Notes: a model not told the origin generated them from the sequence alone. Numbered from the stretch's first letter, positions 41,287-51,168 are shown. The stretch is DNA of 64,000 nt from an uncultured Lachnospiraceae bacterium (GCA_910588295.1 CAJUQO010000008.1:19773-83772); one strand, 5' to 3'. Numbers and translations are program-made.

Positions 41287-41868
41287 CTATACGGTGGCCG
41301 TCTCTCCATTTTTAAATATCTCAGCCTCGGCCTCGGCTTTAAAATCCTCCAATTTAACCGGATTGATCTCAGGAAGCTCCTCCAGGGAGGAAACGCCGAA
41401 TTTCCGCAGAAATTCTTCCGTAGTCCCAAACAGGATCGGCCGCCCCGGTGCTTCCAGCCGGCCAACCTCCGTCACCAGCTCATATTCGATCAGGCGGTTG
41501 ACCGCGTGATCCGACTTTACGCCGCGGATCTTTTCTATATCCGCCTTTGTTACCGGCTGTTTATAGGCGATAATCGACAGTGTTTCCAGCATCACATCCG
41601 TGAGTACCGCTTTTTTCGGCTGAGAAGCCAATCGGATCAACACCGAATAATATTCTTTCTTCGTGGCAAGCTGCCAGGAATCCTCCAGCTCCAGCAGCAT
41701 GATACCTCTGTTCTCCTCTTTATAACGGATACGTAACCCCTCCAGGAGCTTCCGCGTGGTGGGCACATCCTGATCAATCGCCCGGGCAAGGCTCTGAGTA
41801 TCCACGGAATCCCCTATGGTGAACAGAAGCGCCTCCAGAGCCGCTTCAAGCTGATTCACTGTCATCAT
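41287..41868 (-). CDS. scpB: Segregation and condensation protein ScpB
   Basis: A 193-residue winged-helix protein that joins SMC and ScpA in the bacterial condensin complex. Family pattern seen in ALEALLFTIGDSVDTQSLA at the start, ETLSIIAYKQPVTKADIEKIRG and ALxELGRLEAPGRP-like EVGRLEAPGRPILFGTTEEFL. The gene overlaps scpA by 23 bases, the usual arrangement. The last 25 residues are acidic. Confidence 0.96.
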   Translation of the reverse strand: MMTVNQLEAALEALLFTIGDSVDTQSLARAIDQDVPTTRKLLEGLRIRYKEENRGIMLLELEDSWQLATKKEYYSVLIRLASQPKKAVLTDVMLETLSIIAYKQPVTKADIEKIRGVKSDHAVNRLIEYELVTEVGRLEAPGRPILFGTTEEFLRKFGVSSLEELPEINPVKLEDFKAEAEAEIFKNGETATV

Positions 41869-42619
41869 CGATCGCCTCCTTCACCGTCTCTATGTAAATT
41901 TCTCCGAAAGCCTCTTCCTGGGTCAGACGAATTCCTCCGCTGCGCATCAGCTCCAGAACCGCCAAAAATGTCACAACTACCTGGGTACGGGAATGCTGGC
42001 TTGCCAGCAGGGCGCGGAAGGTAAAATGATCATGTTTCCGGGCATAAGCACGTACATGGGCCATTTTATCCGGCAGAGAAATCTCCTCTTTCTCAATCTT
42101 CCCGAAATTACTCCGGATCGGATCCCTTTTATTCTCCTGACGCCTCAACACATCCCGGAAAATCTCATGAAGCCGCTGCAGGGTCAGGCCGTCCGTCAGG
42201 TGCCCCGTATCCACAGGCGCCCGGTACTCTGCCACCTCCCGGGGCAGCCCCCCGGCATGATACATCATCAGCTCTGCGTCCGCCATACGGTCCTTCAACT
42301 CATAAGACATATATTTATACATCTTGTACTCCAGAAGCTGGGCCACCAGATCCGCCCGCGGGTCTTCCTCTTCCTCCTCCCCGCCGCTCTCCTTGGGAAG
42401 CAGCATCCGGCATTTAATATCCAGAAGAGTAGCCGCCATGACCATGAACTCGCTCATCAGGTTCAGATCCTCGCGGGACATCTGCCGCACATAATCCAGA
42501 TACTGGTCAGTAATCATGACGATCGGTATATCGTAGATATCTATTTTATTCTTATCAATCAGGTGCAACAGAAGATCCAGAGGCCCCTCAAACACCGGCA
42601 GCTTTACAGATAATTCCAT
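41846..42619 (-). CDS. scpA: Segregation and condensation protein ScpA
   Basis: A 257-residue kleisin subunit of the SMC-ScpA-ScpB complex, which organises chromosomes for segregation. Conserved segments are LPVFEGPLDLLLHLIDKNKI, DIYDIPIVMITDQYLDYV and the C-terminal helix FLAVLELMRSGGIRLTQEEAFGEI. The overlap with scpB implies translational coupling. The phosphoesterase gene ends eight bases upstream. Confidence 0.96.
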   Translation of the reverse strand: MELSVKLPVFEGPLDLLLHLIDKNKIDIYDIPIVMITDQYLDYVRQMSREDLNLMSEFMVMAATLLDIKCRMLLPKESGGEEEEEDPRADLVAQLLEYKMYKYMSYELKDRMADAELMMYHAGGLPREVAEYRAPVDTGHLTDGLTLQRLHEIFRDVLRRQENKRDPIRSNFGKIEKEEISLPDKMAHVRAYARKHDHFTFRALLASQHSRTQVVVTFLAVLELMRSGGIRLTQEEAFGEIYIETVKEAIDDDSESA

Positions 42620-42626
42620 ATATTCC

Positions 42627-43439
42627 TCATTTTATGTTCTCATTTCCCAGTCGTACATTCACACACACCAGCTCCCGCGGATTAAAGATCCGGAACGGTA
42701 TTGTGTGTTCGCCGATCCCGGCGCCCACCAACATCGTCTTCCCGTCCCGATCCATCCTGCCATACCCGTATTTCGGGAATAATTTACCGTCCGTCCCGAT
42801 CACAGGTCGGCCGAACAGCCGCACAACCCCTCCGTGCAGATGGCCGGAAAGGACAAGATCCGGGTTCCAGGCAAAATATTCATCGGCGTATAGCGGATTA
42901 TGGGCCAGCAGAATCTGATAAGACTTTTCATCGGCTCTGCCGACAGCCGCCTCTATGTGTGCCGGACTGTAAGCGGTCTTCCGCCATTTTCTGTAATTCA
43001 TCATCGGAATCTCCAGCCCGGTGACTGCCAGAGGGATATTCTTTACTTTCAAATACTCCGTCTCATTGCGAAGCAGGTGAACCCCCAGCTCCCGCAGCTT
43101 TTCCTCATAACGGATACCCGCCGTCCCATAATGCTCCGGGCGGAGCCTCATACGGTACTCATGGTTCCCAAAAGCATAATATACTTTATAGCAACCTGCC
43201 AGACGGCGCATCAAAAGCAGCGCCGGCGCATAGGAGCACCCTCGTTTCGCCACCAGCATATCCCCGCCCACCAGAACCAGATCCGGGGCATACTGTGCCA
43301 GGGAAGCCAGCAGTTTCTCCCTGCAGGCCACATCCTTAAGATTATGGTAGTCCGTCAGAAATGCCAGCTTTACTAATCCCGGCGGCAGATCCGGCTTGGA
43401 CGCGCGTATCTCATATGTCTTAACAGACAGTTTCTTCAT
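42627..43439 (-). CDS. Metallophosphoesterase (calcineurin-like)
   Basis: A 270-residue protein with the two-metal calcineurin-like motifs: FLTDYHN (D-x-H replaced by DYH), LVLVGGDML (GDxxD relative), FGNHEYRMR (GNHE), LLAHNPLYADE and LSGHLHGG. The N-terminal YEIRASKPDLPPGLVKLAFL is typical of the YkuE-like group, which act on phosphodiesters or phospholipids at the membrane. The start is taken at ATG 43439 (GGAGGA upstream), since the longer frame has no ribosome-binding site. It lies between the second carboxypeptidase and scpA in one run of genes. Confidence 0.86.
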   Translation of the reverse strand: MKKLSVKTYEIRASKPDLPPGLVKLAFLTDYHNLKDVACREKLLASLAQYAPDLVLVGGDMLVAKRGCSYAPALLLMRRLAGCYKVYYAFGNHEYRMRLRPEHYGTAGIRYEEKLRELGVHLLRNETEYLKVKNIPLAVTGLEIPMMNYRKWRKTAYSPAHIEAAVGRADEKSYQILLAHNPLYADEYFAWNPDLVLSGHLHGGVVRLFGRPVIGTDGKLFPKYGYGRMDRDGKTMLVGAGIGEHTIPFRIFNPRELVCVNVRLGNENIK

Positions 43440-43537
43440 AATATAATGGATTTCCTCCTCCAAAATGCGTCCGTCCAAGTATACCCCAATCCTCAGGCAA
43501 ATTCAAGAGATAATCCGTCCGCCGAAAAAAGAGCGTT

Positions 43538-44848
43538 TCAGGCCGCGCCCTCTTCCCTTTTGAGCAGCATCCGCCCCGCAAAATCCTCCAGACAATCCGT
43601 ATAGGTGCGTACCTCAACAGCCTCATTGACCAATATATCGACGCGGCCGATCTCCTGCCCGTCGTAGGTATAACGGATAAAACCCACCACGGTATCCGCC
43701 TCCATGGGCGCAGCCAGATTTTCCTCATATACCGCCTCACTGGCGATCCGGGAAAAATCCCGATTCTCCAGATCCAGCCAGTGGAAAATCTCCGACGGCC
43801 GACAGGCCGTTCCCTGTACTTTAGCGTTAGGTATTTCCGGACAGAACAGCTCATAGGTATTTGTATCTGTGTACAGATGGGTAACACCGAAGCCATAATT
43901 TAAAAGGGCTGCCGCGTCGGCAAAACGTTCCTTGGAGGTCTCGGCTCCCAGAATCACCGCGATCATCGTAATATCATTCCGTACCGCCACCTCTGATACG
44001 CAGAAGCCGGCGCGGCTGGTGCTTCCGGTCTTTAACCCTACACAACCATCATAACTGCGCAGCATCTTGTTCGTATTGGTCAGGGTAAATTGCGAACTTC
44101 CCCGGCGGGTATTGTGGGTGATATCCTCCATCCAGATCGTGGAATAATCATAGATCTGAGGAAATCTCGTCACGATCTCCCGGGAGAGTATGGCAATGTC
44201 CCGGGCCGTCATATAATGCTGGGGATCATCAGTCAGACCGCAGCAATCCACAAAATGGGTGTGCTCCATGCCCAGCTCTGCGGCTCTCGCGTTCATCATG
44301 GCCACGAAATTCTCCTCCGAACCGCCGATGTGTTCCGCCATCGCTACGGAAGCATCATTTCCCGAAGCAATGACAATACTCTTGATCATAGTCTCCACCG
44401 TCTGCGTTTCTCCCGCCTCAAGAAATACCTGGGAGCCCCCCATACCCTGGGCGTGGCTGCTCACCGTCACCGTATCCTCCAGAGAAAGATTGCCGCTCTC
44501 CATCTGCTCGTAAATGAGCAGCAGCGTCATCAGCTTGGTCACACTGGCCGGTGTCCGCTGTTCATCCGCCGCCTGCTCAAAGATCACCTGGCCGGTAGAC
44601 GCTTCCATCAAAAGCACGCAGGGAGAACTGACTGTTACCGCCGTACCGGCCGAAGGCGCTTCCCCGGTTTCTTCCGCATATACAATCCGGGTCATCCTGG
44701 CAGCGAGCGCCAGAAAAATAGCCAGAAACACCCCTGGCCCGATGACTTTCCGGCATACAGGCCCTATGGACGGCCATCCGGAAAGAAAGAGAAGCCGTCT
44801 GTTTGATAATCGTCTCTTCATCGTCAGCCAAACTTTGCTTTTTTTCAT
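43538..44848 (-). CDS. D-alanyl-D-alanine carboxypeptidase (peptidase S11)
   Basis: A 436-residue exported PBP with an N-terminal membrane/signal segment (about 36-52) and the S11 motifs: SVTK (Ser102-Lys105), SGN in IVIASGNDASVAMAEH and KTGSTSRAGF. It removes terminal D-Ala from peptidoglycan. It differs from the copy at 40.0-41.3 kb in having a longer basic N-terminus; both belong to the DacF/DacB-like group. Which one serves spore cortex and which vegetative wall cannot be decided here. Confidence 0.9.
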   Translation of the reverse strand: MKKSKVWLTMKRRLSNRRLLFLSGWPSIGPVCRKVIGPGVFLAIFLALAARMTRIVYAEETGEAPSAGTAVTVSSPCVLLMEASTGQVIFEQAADEQRTPASVTKLMTLLLIYEQMESGNLSLEDTVTVSSHAQGMGGSQVFLEAGETQTVETMIKSIVIASGNDASVAMAEHIGGSEENFVAMMNARAAELGMEHTHFVDCCGLTDDPQHYMTARDIAILSREIVTRFPQIYDYSTIWMEDITHNTRRGSSQFTLTNTNKMLRSYDGCVGLKTGSTSRAGFCVSEVAVRNDITMIAVILGAETSKERFADAAALLNYGFGVTHLYTDTNTYELFCPEIPNAKVQGTACRPSEIFHWLDLENRDFSRIASEAVYEENLAAPMEADTVVGFIRYTYDGQEIGRVDILVNEAVEVRTYTDCLEDFAGRMLLKREEGAA

Positions 44849-44894
44849 TATATCCCCGGAAACAGGCAGATATGACAGTAGAAATCATGACATG

Positions 44895-44920
44895 AAAAAA
44901 GGGAAGGTCTCTACCTTCCC
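44895..44920 (-). terminator. Terminator of rpsU
   Basis: On minus, GGGAAGGT and ACCTTCCC form an 8-bp stem with a 4-base loop, followed by six T. It starts nine bases after the rpsU stop. Confidence 0.88.
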
Positions 44921-44929
44921 CCCTGCACA

Positions 44930-45106
44930 TTAGTTATATTTGCGTTTTCTGGCAGCTTCGGATTTCTTTTTACGGCGAACACTGGGTTTCTCATAATGTT
45001 CTCTTTTACGAATCTCCTGCTGAATACCAGCCTTTGCACAGCTTCGTTTGAATCTGCGTAAAGCGCTGTCCAGAGTCTCGTTTTCTTTTACGATAACGTT
45101 TGACAT
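44930..45106 (-). CDS. rpsU: 30S ribosomal protein S21
   Basis: A 58-residue protein beginning MSNVIVKENETLDSALRRFK, with the typical KRSCAKAGIQQEIRKREHYE centre and a basic C-terminus KPSVRRKKKSEAARKRKYN. S21 binds the 16S rRNA near the anti-Shine-Dalgarno and helps translation initiation. It is monocistronic, with its own promoter (45188-45215) and terminator. The AGGTG ribosome-binding site sits seven bases before the ATG. Confidence 0.97.
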   Translation of the reverse strand: MSNVIVKENETLDSALRRFKRSCAKAGIQQEIRKREHYEKPSVRRKKKSEAARKRKYN

Positions 45107-45187
45107 AAACTCACACCTAACCTCCCTCCAGCTGTAAATTGTGCATAATACAACTGTTTGGGTATATTATTTAACTGCACTAGATAG

Positions 45188-45215
45188 ATTATACCAGATT
45201 TTCATGGCACGTCAA
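45188..45215 (-). promoter_or_regulatory. Promoter of rpsU
   Basis: TTGACG (45215-45210) and TATAAT (45193-45188) on minus, spacer 16 bases, about 80 bases upstream of rpsU and just beyond the coaX stop. Confidence 0.75.
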
Positions 45216-45259
45216 CCATTATTTTCAAAAATCTTCTTTTTTCTTTTTTATTTCCATAT

Positions 45260-46027
45260 TCATCGATTTTTGTCGTATATGATTCGGAGCCCCTTTAACA
45301 AAAGATCATCATCGACTATAATTTCCCTTTTACAGTGGGGCATGATCACCTTTGCCAGGCCTCCCGTGGCCACCAGCGTGGCGGGCTGTCCCAGCTCCTT
45401 TTCCATCCTGTCGATCATACCGTCTATACAGGCCGCGTTTCCGTGTATCACACCGCTTCTCATGCAATCCACCGTATTTTTTCCGATGGTACGTTTGGGA
45501 GCTTCCAGGCTGATCCCGTAAAGCTGGGCCGCGTGCTCCGTCAGCGCATTCAGGGACACATTGATGCCCGGCATGATCACGCCGCCGATATAATTCTTTT
45601 TTGTATCCACCACGCTCATGGTGGTGGCCGTTCCCATATCGATGATGATCAGGGGCAGCGGATACTCCTCGATGGCTGCCACAGCGTCCACAATCTGGTC
45701 GCTTCCCACGGAAGCCGGGTTATCCATCTTGATGTTCAGGCCGTTTTTCACCCCCGGCCCCACCAGCAGTACATTTCTTTTCAGGATCTTTTCGGCGGCC
45801 TCCTTCAGAATGTAAGTGATCTGCGGCACTACGGAGGCAATGATCCCTCCCTCCAGCTGACCGGGCAGAATATGGTTCAGCTCCAGCAATATTTTCAGAT
45901 CAATGGCATACTCCATCTCCGTCTTCGTGGTATCCGTAGACAGCCGCTCAATAAAAAATATCTCTCTGTTGCGGTGAATGACTCCCACCACAATATTCGT
46001 ATTTCCAACATCGATCGCCAGTATCAT
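45260..46027 (-). CDS. coaX: Type III pantothenate kinase
   Basis: A 255-residue ASKHA-fold kinase for the first step of coenzyme A synthesis, the form that is insensitive to CoA feedback. Motifs: AIDVGNTNIVVGV (phosphate loop), VGSDQIVDAVAA, IIIDMGTATTMSVVD and GVIMPGINVSLNAL. It overlaps the coaBC stop by four bases, so two CoA genes are translated together. Confidence 0.95.
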   Translation of the reverse strand: MILAIDVGNTNIVVGVIHRNREIFFIERLSTDTTKTEMEYAIDLKILLELNHILPGQLEGGIIASVVPQITYILKEAAEKILKRNVLLVGPGVKNGLNIKMDNPASVGSDQIVDAVAAIEEYPLPLIIIDMGTATTMSVVDTKKNYIGGVIMPGINVSLNALTEHAAQLYGISLEAPKRTIGKNTVDCMRSGVIHGNAACIDGMIDRMEKELGQPATLVATGGLAKVIMPHCKREIIVDDDLLLKGLRIIYDKNR

Positions 46028-47220
46028 GCCTGCCTCCTCTTTAAGACCTCATCAAGAATATGCCCCGCCGCCTGATCCTTGCTCATCAGCTCCAGGGAAA
46101 GTTCCTCCTCCGGCGTAATGACAGTGACCACGTTGGTGTCTCCGGCAAATCCGGCCCCGGCCACTTTTACATTATTGGCTACGATCATATCCAGATGTTT
46201 CTCCCGCAATTTCCTGCGGGAATTTTCCAGCATATCCCGGGTCTCCATGGAAAAACCGCACAAAAACTGTCCCGGGCTCCTGTGTTCTCCGAGATACTGC
46301 AGGATATCGTCGGTGCGCTCCAGTTCTATGCTCATCTGCCCGTCGGATTTTTTCACTTTGTCATCCGCCACATGGACGGGCCGGTAATCCGCCACGGCGG
46401 CGGCTTTGACGATAATATCCTGTCCGTCCGCCCGGCCCGTCACCGCCTCGAACATTTCCCGGGCCGTCGTGACCGGCACAAATTCCACAAAGGGCACCGG
46501 ATCCATGGCGCAGGGGCCGCTGACCAGCGTCACTTCGGCCCCCCGGAGCATGGCGTTCCGGGCGATGGCATAACCCATCTTGCCCGAAGAATGATTCGTA
46601 ATAAAACGAACCGGGTCGATGCTCTCCCTCGTGGGGCCCGCCGTAACCAGCAGACGAAGCCCCCTCATATCCTTTTCCAGAGCGATTCTGCGCAGCACCC
46701 AATCAAGCAGCGCCGCCGGTTCCGGCATTTTCCCGGCTCCGGTGTCTCCACAGGCCAGACGGCCGGCGGCCGGCTCGATGATCTGCCACCCGTGCCGCTT
46801 TAGCCTCTCCAGATTTTCCCCCACGATGGAATTCTCATACATGCGGGTGTTCATGGCCGGACTCACCAGCCGCGGGCAGGTACAGGCCAGCATGGTGGTG
46901 GTCAGCATATCATCGGCGATCCCACAGGCCAGACGGCCGATGCAGTCGGCGCTGGCCGGCGCGATGACCGCCAGATCCGCCCTCTTTGCCAGGGACACAT
47001 GCCCCACCTGGAATTCAAAATTCCGGTCAAAGGTATCGGTGATACATTTATTTCCGGTAAGGGTTTCAAAAGTGATCGGATGAATGAAATTGTGGGCCTT
47101 CGGCGTCATCAGCACATGGACATCCGCGTGCTGCTTTACCAGCAGGCTGGCAAAAGCCGCCGCTTTATAGGCGGCTATACTGGCCGTCACCCCCAGAATA
47201 ATGGTTTTTCCTTTCAGCAT
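46024..47220 (-). CDS. coaBC: Bifunctional phosphopantothenoylcysteine decarboxylase/synthetase CoaBC
   Basis: A 398-residue fusion for the second and third steps of CoA synthesis. The N-terminal flavin-dependent CoaC half has GVTASIAAYKAAAFASLL, PASADCIGRLACGIADD and SPAMNTRMYEN. The C-terminal CoaB half has VTAGPTRESIDPVRFITNHS, SGKMGYAIARNAM and a long AAVADYRP segment. It follows the glycogen-debranching gene by 12 bases and precedes coaX. Confidence 0.96.
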   Translation of the reverse strand: MLKGKTIILGVTASIAAYKAAAFASLLVKQHADVHVLMTPKAHNFIHPITFETLTGNKCITDTFDRNFEFQVGHVSLAKRADLAVIAPASADCIGRLACGIADDMLTTTMLACTCPRLVSPAMNTRMYENSIVGENLERLKRHGWQIIEPAAGRLACGDTGAGKMPEPAALLDWVLRRIALEKDMRGLRLLVTAGPTRESIDPVRFITNHSSGKMGYAIARNAMLRGAEVTLVSGPCAMDPVPFVEFVPVTTAREMFEAVTGRADGQDIIVKAAAVADYRPVHVADDKVKKSDGQMSIELERTDDILQYLGEHRSPGQFLCGFSMETRDMLENSRRKLREKHLDMIVANNVKVAGAGFAGDTNVVTVITPEEELSLELMSKDQAAGHILDEVLKRRQA

Positions 47221-47232
47221 ATCCTACACTCC

Positions 47233-49359
47233 CTATGTCCTTAATCTCGGCTCGCCCACCAGTATGACAACGGCACGGGGAGGCACTTTTAATTTGCTTC
47301 CGAATGTAAAATCAGTCATGGCCTGTATATCCTTGCCATCCTCGTACACCACACTGGTATTCACACAGATTTTCCAATGCATACCGTCCGGCAGACTGGG
47401 AAGCTGCATATCCAGAGGCTCCCAGTAAGCATTCATACAGTAAAACACGATATCGTCACGGGTATCCGCCTCATCCCGTCCCGCGTACATGATACCGATC
47501 AGCCTCGTGCCGTTATCCGATCCGCCGTTCCAGGGATAGCCGTTATGAATACTGATATCAGGAAGACCGCAGGCCAGGCTTTTGGTGGGCCTGCGCAAAA
47601 TCGTATATTTTTTCCGGAAGGCAATCATATAACAAAAAAAATCATGGATCTCTTTATATTCTTCCAACCGACTCCAATCCAGCCAGGAAATCCGATTATC
47701 CTGGCAGTAGGCATTATTATTCCCGTACTGGGTATTACAAAATTCGTCCCCGGCATAGAACATGGCGGGCCCCCGGCTGCACATCAGCGTGGCAAAGGCA
47801 TTTTTCACCATACGCCGGCGCAGACCCTCCACCTTCGGGTCATCCGTCGGTCCCTCCACACCACAGTTCCAGCTGTTGCCGTTATTATCCCCATCGGTAT
47901 TATTCCATCCGTTTTTCTCGTTATGTTTCATATTATAAGAATACATATCATAGAGGGTGAAACCGTCGTGGCAGTTCAGGAAATTGATGGAAGCCCCTCT
48001 TCCCCGCTGCATAGGGTCGTACATATCCCGGGAACCGGTGATCCGGGTAATCGCCGTACCGGCCAGCCCCTCGTCTCCTTTCAAGAAACGGCGCAGATCA
48101 TCGCGGTATCTGCCGTTCCACTCCGCCCACCGCCGGAAGGCCGGGAAATTCCCCACCTGATAGAGTCCGGCCGCATCCCAAGCCTCCGCGATCAGCTTCA
48201 CTTTGCCCAGAATCGCGTCGCAGGCGATCTCATGAATGATCGGGGGCTCCAGCATAGGCGCGCCGTTCTGATCTCTGGTCAGGATAGAGGCCAGATCAAA
48301 CCGGAAACCGGAAACCCGATATTCTGTCACCCAGTAACGCAGGCAGTCGATAATGAAACGGCGCGTCACCGGATGATTGCAGTTCATCACATTCCCACAG
48401 CCGCTGAAATTATAATAATGGCCGTCGGGCGTCAATATATAATAAATATTATTGTCAATGCCTTTAAAGGAAAAACTGGGGCCATCCTCGTTACCCTCCG
48501 CCGTATGATTGAACACCACATCCAGGATCACCTCGATGCCGTTTTCTTTCAGGTCATAGATCAGCTGCTTGAGCTCATCCCCCTCATGGTTGTGCTCCAC
48601 CACCGAAGAGTAGCTGGTATTCGGCGCAAAAAAGCAGACCGTATTGTAGCCCCAGTAATTGTAGAGCTGCTCTCCGTCCACCTTTCTGGCGCTCTCCATC
48701 TCGTCAAACTCGAAGATCGGCATCAGTTCCACCGCATTGACACCCAAATCTTTCAGATAAGGGATCTTCTGACGCAGACCCTCAAAGGTTCCTTTCGCGT
48801 CTACGCCGGAGGATTCATCTTTGGTAAACCCCCGCACATGAAGCTCATAAATGATCATGTCCTCCGTAGGGATCTCCAGGTGCGGCGAGATGCCCCAGTC
48901 AAAATTATTCTCCACAACACGGGCATGGTAAACAAAATCTTTGCCCTCTTCAGGACTCTCCCCCCAGTTCCTCTGGCCCGTTACTGCTTTGGCATAGGGA
49001 TCCAGCAATACATTTTTCCGGTCAAAAAGCAGGCCCTTTGCCTTGTCATAGGGCCCGTCCATCTCAAAAGCATATTCAAATTCATCTATTTTTAAGCCAA
49101 ACACCAGCATGGAATAGGTGTTGCCGATACGATACGCTTCAGGAAATTTCAATTTTGCATAAGGTTTCTTTTCCTGGGGATGAAACAGCAGCAGCGTGCA
49201 GCTCGTAGCCCCAATGGAATGTATGGTAAAGCTGACCCCGTTAAATGTGGCTACTGCGCCGTCACGGCTATAAAAACCGGGCCGGACTGGATAGCCCCCG
49301 ATGGCCTCCAGAGGCTGCAGGCGGACGCCGCGCTGTGGTTTACGGTTTACCAAACTCAT
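47233..49359 (-). CDS. Glycogen debranching enzyme / isoamylase-type alpha-amylase (GlgX-like)
   Basis: A 708-residue GH13 protein. Residues 15-130 are a carbohydrate-binding (CBM48-like) domain; the catalytic barrel shows NAVELMPIFEFDE, VILDVVFNHTAEGN, SGFRFDLASILTRD (nucleophile Asp), IAEAWDAAGLYQVG (acid Glu) and FLNCHDGFTLYDMYSYN. It hydrolyses alpha-1,6 branch linkages in glycogen or related glucans. Start is ATG 49359 with AGGAGG eight bases upstream; the longer frame begins at 49392. It may be co-transcribed with coaBC-coaX. Confidence 0.92.
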   Translation of the reverse strand: MSLVNRKPQRGVRLQPLEAIGGYPVRPGFYSRDGAVATFNGVSFTIHSIGATSCTLLLFHPQEKKPYAKLKFPEAYRIGNTYSMLVFGLKIDEFEYAFEMDGPYDKAKGLLFDRKNVLLDPYAKAVTGQRNWGESPEEGKDFVYHARVVENNFDWGISPHLEIPTEDMIIYELHVRGFTKDESSGVDAKGTFEGLRQKIPYLKDLGVNAVELMPIFEFDEMESARKVDGEQLYNYWGYNTVCFFAPNTSYSSVVEHNHEGDELKQLIYDLKENGIEVILDVVFNHTAEGNEDGPSFSFKGIDNNIYYILTPDGHYYNFSGCGNVMNCNHPVTRRFIIDCLRYWVTEYRVSGFRFDLASILTRDQNGAPMLEPPIIHEIACDAILGKVKLIAEAWDAAGLYQVGNFPAFRRWAEWNGRYRDDLRRFLKGDEGLAGTAITRITGSRDMYDPMQRGRGASINFLNCHDGFTLYDMYSYNMKHNEKNGWNNTDGDNNGNSWNCGVEGPTDDPKVEGLRRRMVKNAFATLMCSRGPAMFYAGDEFCNTQYGNNNAYCQDNRISWLDWSRLEEYKEIHDFFCYMIAFRKKYTILRRPTKSLACGLPDISIHNGYPWNGGSDNGTRLIGIMYAGRDEADTRDDIVFYCMNAYWEPLDMQLPSLPDGMHWKICVNTSVVYEDGKDIQAMTDFTFGSKLKVPPRAVVILVGEPRLRT

Positions 49360-49428
49360 AGTTTGTCCCTCCTGAAGTTGGATTTCCTGCATTCACAGAA
49401 TCTTTTTTAGTATATCATAGATTCAACG

Positions 49429-49472
49429 AAAAATCCATCATTGCACAAAAGGTTTCTTCTGTGCAATGATGG
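49429..49472 (-). terminator. Terminator of leuA
   Basis: CCATCATTGCACA and TGTGCAATGATGG form a 13-bp perfect stem with a 12-base loop; on minus it is followed by ATTTTT. It separates leuA from the debranching gene. Confidence 0.85.
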
Positions 49473-49503
49473 AACGCTCAATCCCAATAAACAAATCAGA
49501 CGC

Positions 49504-51168
49504 TTATTTCTCCCTGTTATTGATGGCCGTCACCAGCGCATCAATGGAGGCGCGGATGATATCGGCGTCCACGGCGGCACCCCAGGACAGCTTGCCGTCC
49601 GGGGTCTGGATACCTACATAGGCGATGGCACGGGAGGATGAACTCCTCTCCAGCGCATGCTCCTGATAGGTCACCAGATTATACTCCAGTCCATAGGCCC
49701 TTTTCAGCGCGTTGCTGACGGCATTCAGACGTCCGTTTCCGATGGCTTCTGTCAGGATCTCCTTCCCCTCGAAGGTGGAAGTCACCTGGGTGGAGATCAT
49801 ACGCTCCGGCTCCTGTTTGAAATGGACGGAGGTAATATTATAGGGCTCCGTGATGTTCTCAAATTTCTCCTTGAAAATAGAAAAGATCTCATCTGGCTGC
49901 AGTTCCTTGTGCATATGGTCGGACACACCCTTGGCCGCGTAACCCATAGCCTCCCGCATCTTGGCCGGAAGGCAGAGGCCGAATTTTGTCTCCAGGATAT
50001 AGCCCACGCCGCCCTTGCCAGACTGGCTGTTGATACGGATCACGTCCGCGTCGTAGCTCCTGCCGATATCCTGGGGATCGATGGGCAGGTAAGGCACGGT
50101 CCAGAGATCCGGATGCTTCTCCTCCATCCACTTCATGCCCTTGGCGATGGCATCCTGATGGGAACCGGAGAACGCCGCAAATACCAGAGCGCCGCTGTAG
50201 GGCGAACGCTCGCCCACCTGCATGCCGGTATACTGCTCATACTCCTCCACGATGGCCGGCATATCCGAGAAATCCAGCTCGGGATCCTGGCCCTGCATAT
50301 ACATGTTCATGGCCAGAGTGACCACATCCACGTTACCGGTGCGCTCGCCGTTGCCGAACAGGGTTCCCTCGATACGGTCGGCCCCGGCCAGCATACCCAT
50401 CTCCGCGTCGGCCACGCCGCAGCCCCTGTCGTTGTGGGGATGCTGGGAAAGCACGACGCTATCCCGGTATTTCATGTTTTTGCTCATGTACTCGATCTGA
50501 CTGGCGTAAATATGGGGCATGGAGAGCTGTACCGTCACCGGAAGATTGATGATCGCCTTTTTCTCCGGCGTAGGCTGCCAGACATCCAGCACCGCGTTGC
50601 AGACTTCCAGGGCATAATCCATCTCCGTGCCGGTGAAGCTCTCCGGACTGTACTCAAAGCGGTAATCCTCCCCCGCCTCCTCGGTCAGTTCCTTAAGCAG
50701 TTTGGCCCCCTCCACGGCGATCTGCAGGATCTCCTCTCTGGATTTGCGGAACACCTGCTCCCGCTGGGCCAAGGACGTGGAATTATATACATGGACAATG
50801 GCGTTTTTGCAGCCCTTTAGTCCCTCGAAAGTCTTACGTATAATATGTTCCCGGGCCTGGGTCAGCACCTGGATCGTCACGTCATCGGGGATCAGGTTCT
50901 GTTCGATCAGTGTACGCAGGAAAATATACTCCGTATCCGAGGCCGCCGGGAAGCCCACCTCGATCTCCTTAAAGCCAACCTTGCAGAGCAGCTTGAAAAA
51001 AGCCACTTTCTGGTCAAGGCTCATGGGGATGACCAGGGCCTGGTTGCCGTCCCGCAGATCCACGCTGCACCATACGGGCGCTTTCTCTACCTTTTCTTTT
51101 CTGGCCCAGTCCATACAGTCCTGGGGCGGCAGGAAATACTGTGTGGTATACTTGTTGTGATTCATCAT
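49504..51168 (-). CDS. leuA: 2-isopropylmalate synthase (long form)
   Basis: A 554-residue enzyme joining acetyl-CoA and 2-ketoisovalerate, the first leucine-specific step. It is the longer LeuA type with APVWCSVDLRDGNQALV (metal-binding DLRDGNQ), GFKEIEVGFPAASDTEY, SQHPHNDRGCGVADAEM (metal-binding histidines) and a C-terminal allosteric LeuA dimer domain. Start ATG 51168 with AGGAGG nine bases upstream; the upstream open frame runs through the T-box leader. A T-box leader controls it in response to uncharged tRNA. Confidence 0.95.
   Translation of the reverse strand: MMNHNKYTTQYFLPPQDCMDWARKEKVEKAPVWCSVDLRDGNQALVIPMSLDQKVAFFKLLCKVGFKEIEVGFPAASDTEYIFLRTLIEQNLIPDDVTIQVLTQAREHIIRKTFEGLKGCKNAIVHVYNSTSLAQREQVFRKSREEILQIAVEGAKLLKELTEEAGEDYRFEYSPESFTGTEMDYALEVCNAVLDVWQPTPEKKAIINLPVTVQLSMPHIYASQIEYMSKNMKYRDSVVLSQHPHNDRGCGVADAEMGMLAGADRIEGTLFGNGERTGNVDVVTLAMNMYMQGQDPELDFSDMPAIVEEYEQYTGMQVGERSPYSGALVFAAFSGSHQDAIAKGMKWMEEKHPDLWTVPYLPIDPQDIGRSYDADVIRINSQSGKGGVGYILETKFGLCLPAKMREAMGYAAKGVSDHMHKELQPDEIFSIFKEKFENITEPYNITSVHFKQEPERMISTQVTSTFEGKEILTEAIGNGRLNAVSNALKRAYGLEYNLVTYQEHALERSSSSRAIAYVGIQTPDGKLSWGAAVDADIIRASIDALVTAINNREK

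Noticed and set aside
47377..49095. A 572-codon open frame on the plus strand
   Set aside because: It lies opposite the glycogen-debranching gene, whose catalytic motifs are clear; the opposite frame has no recognisable motif or ribosome-binding site.
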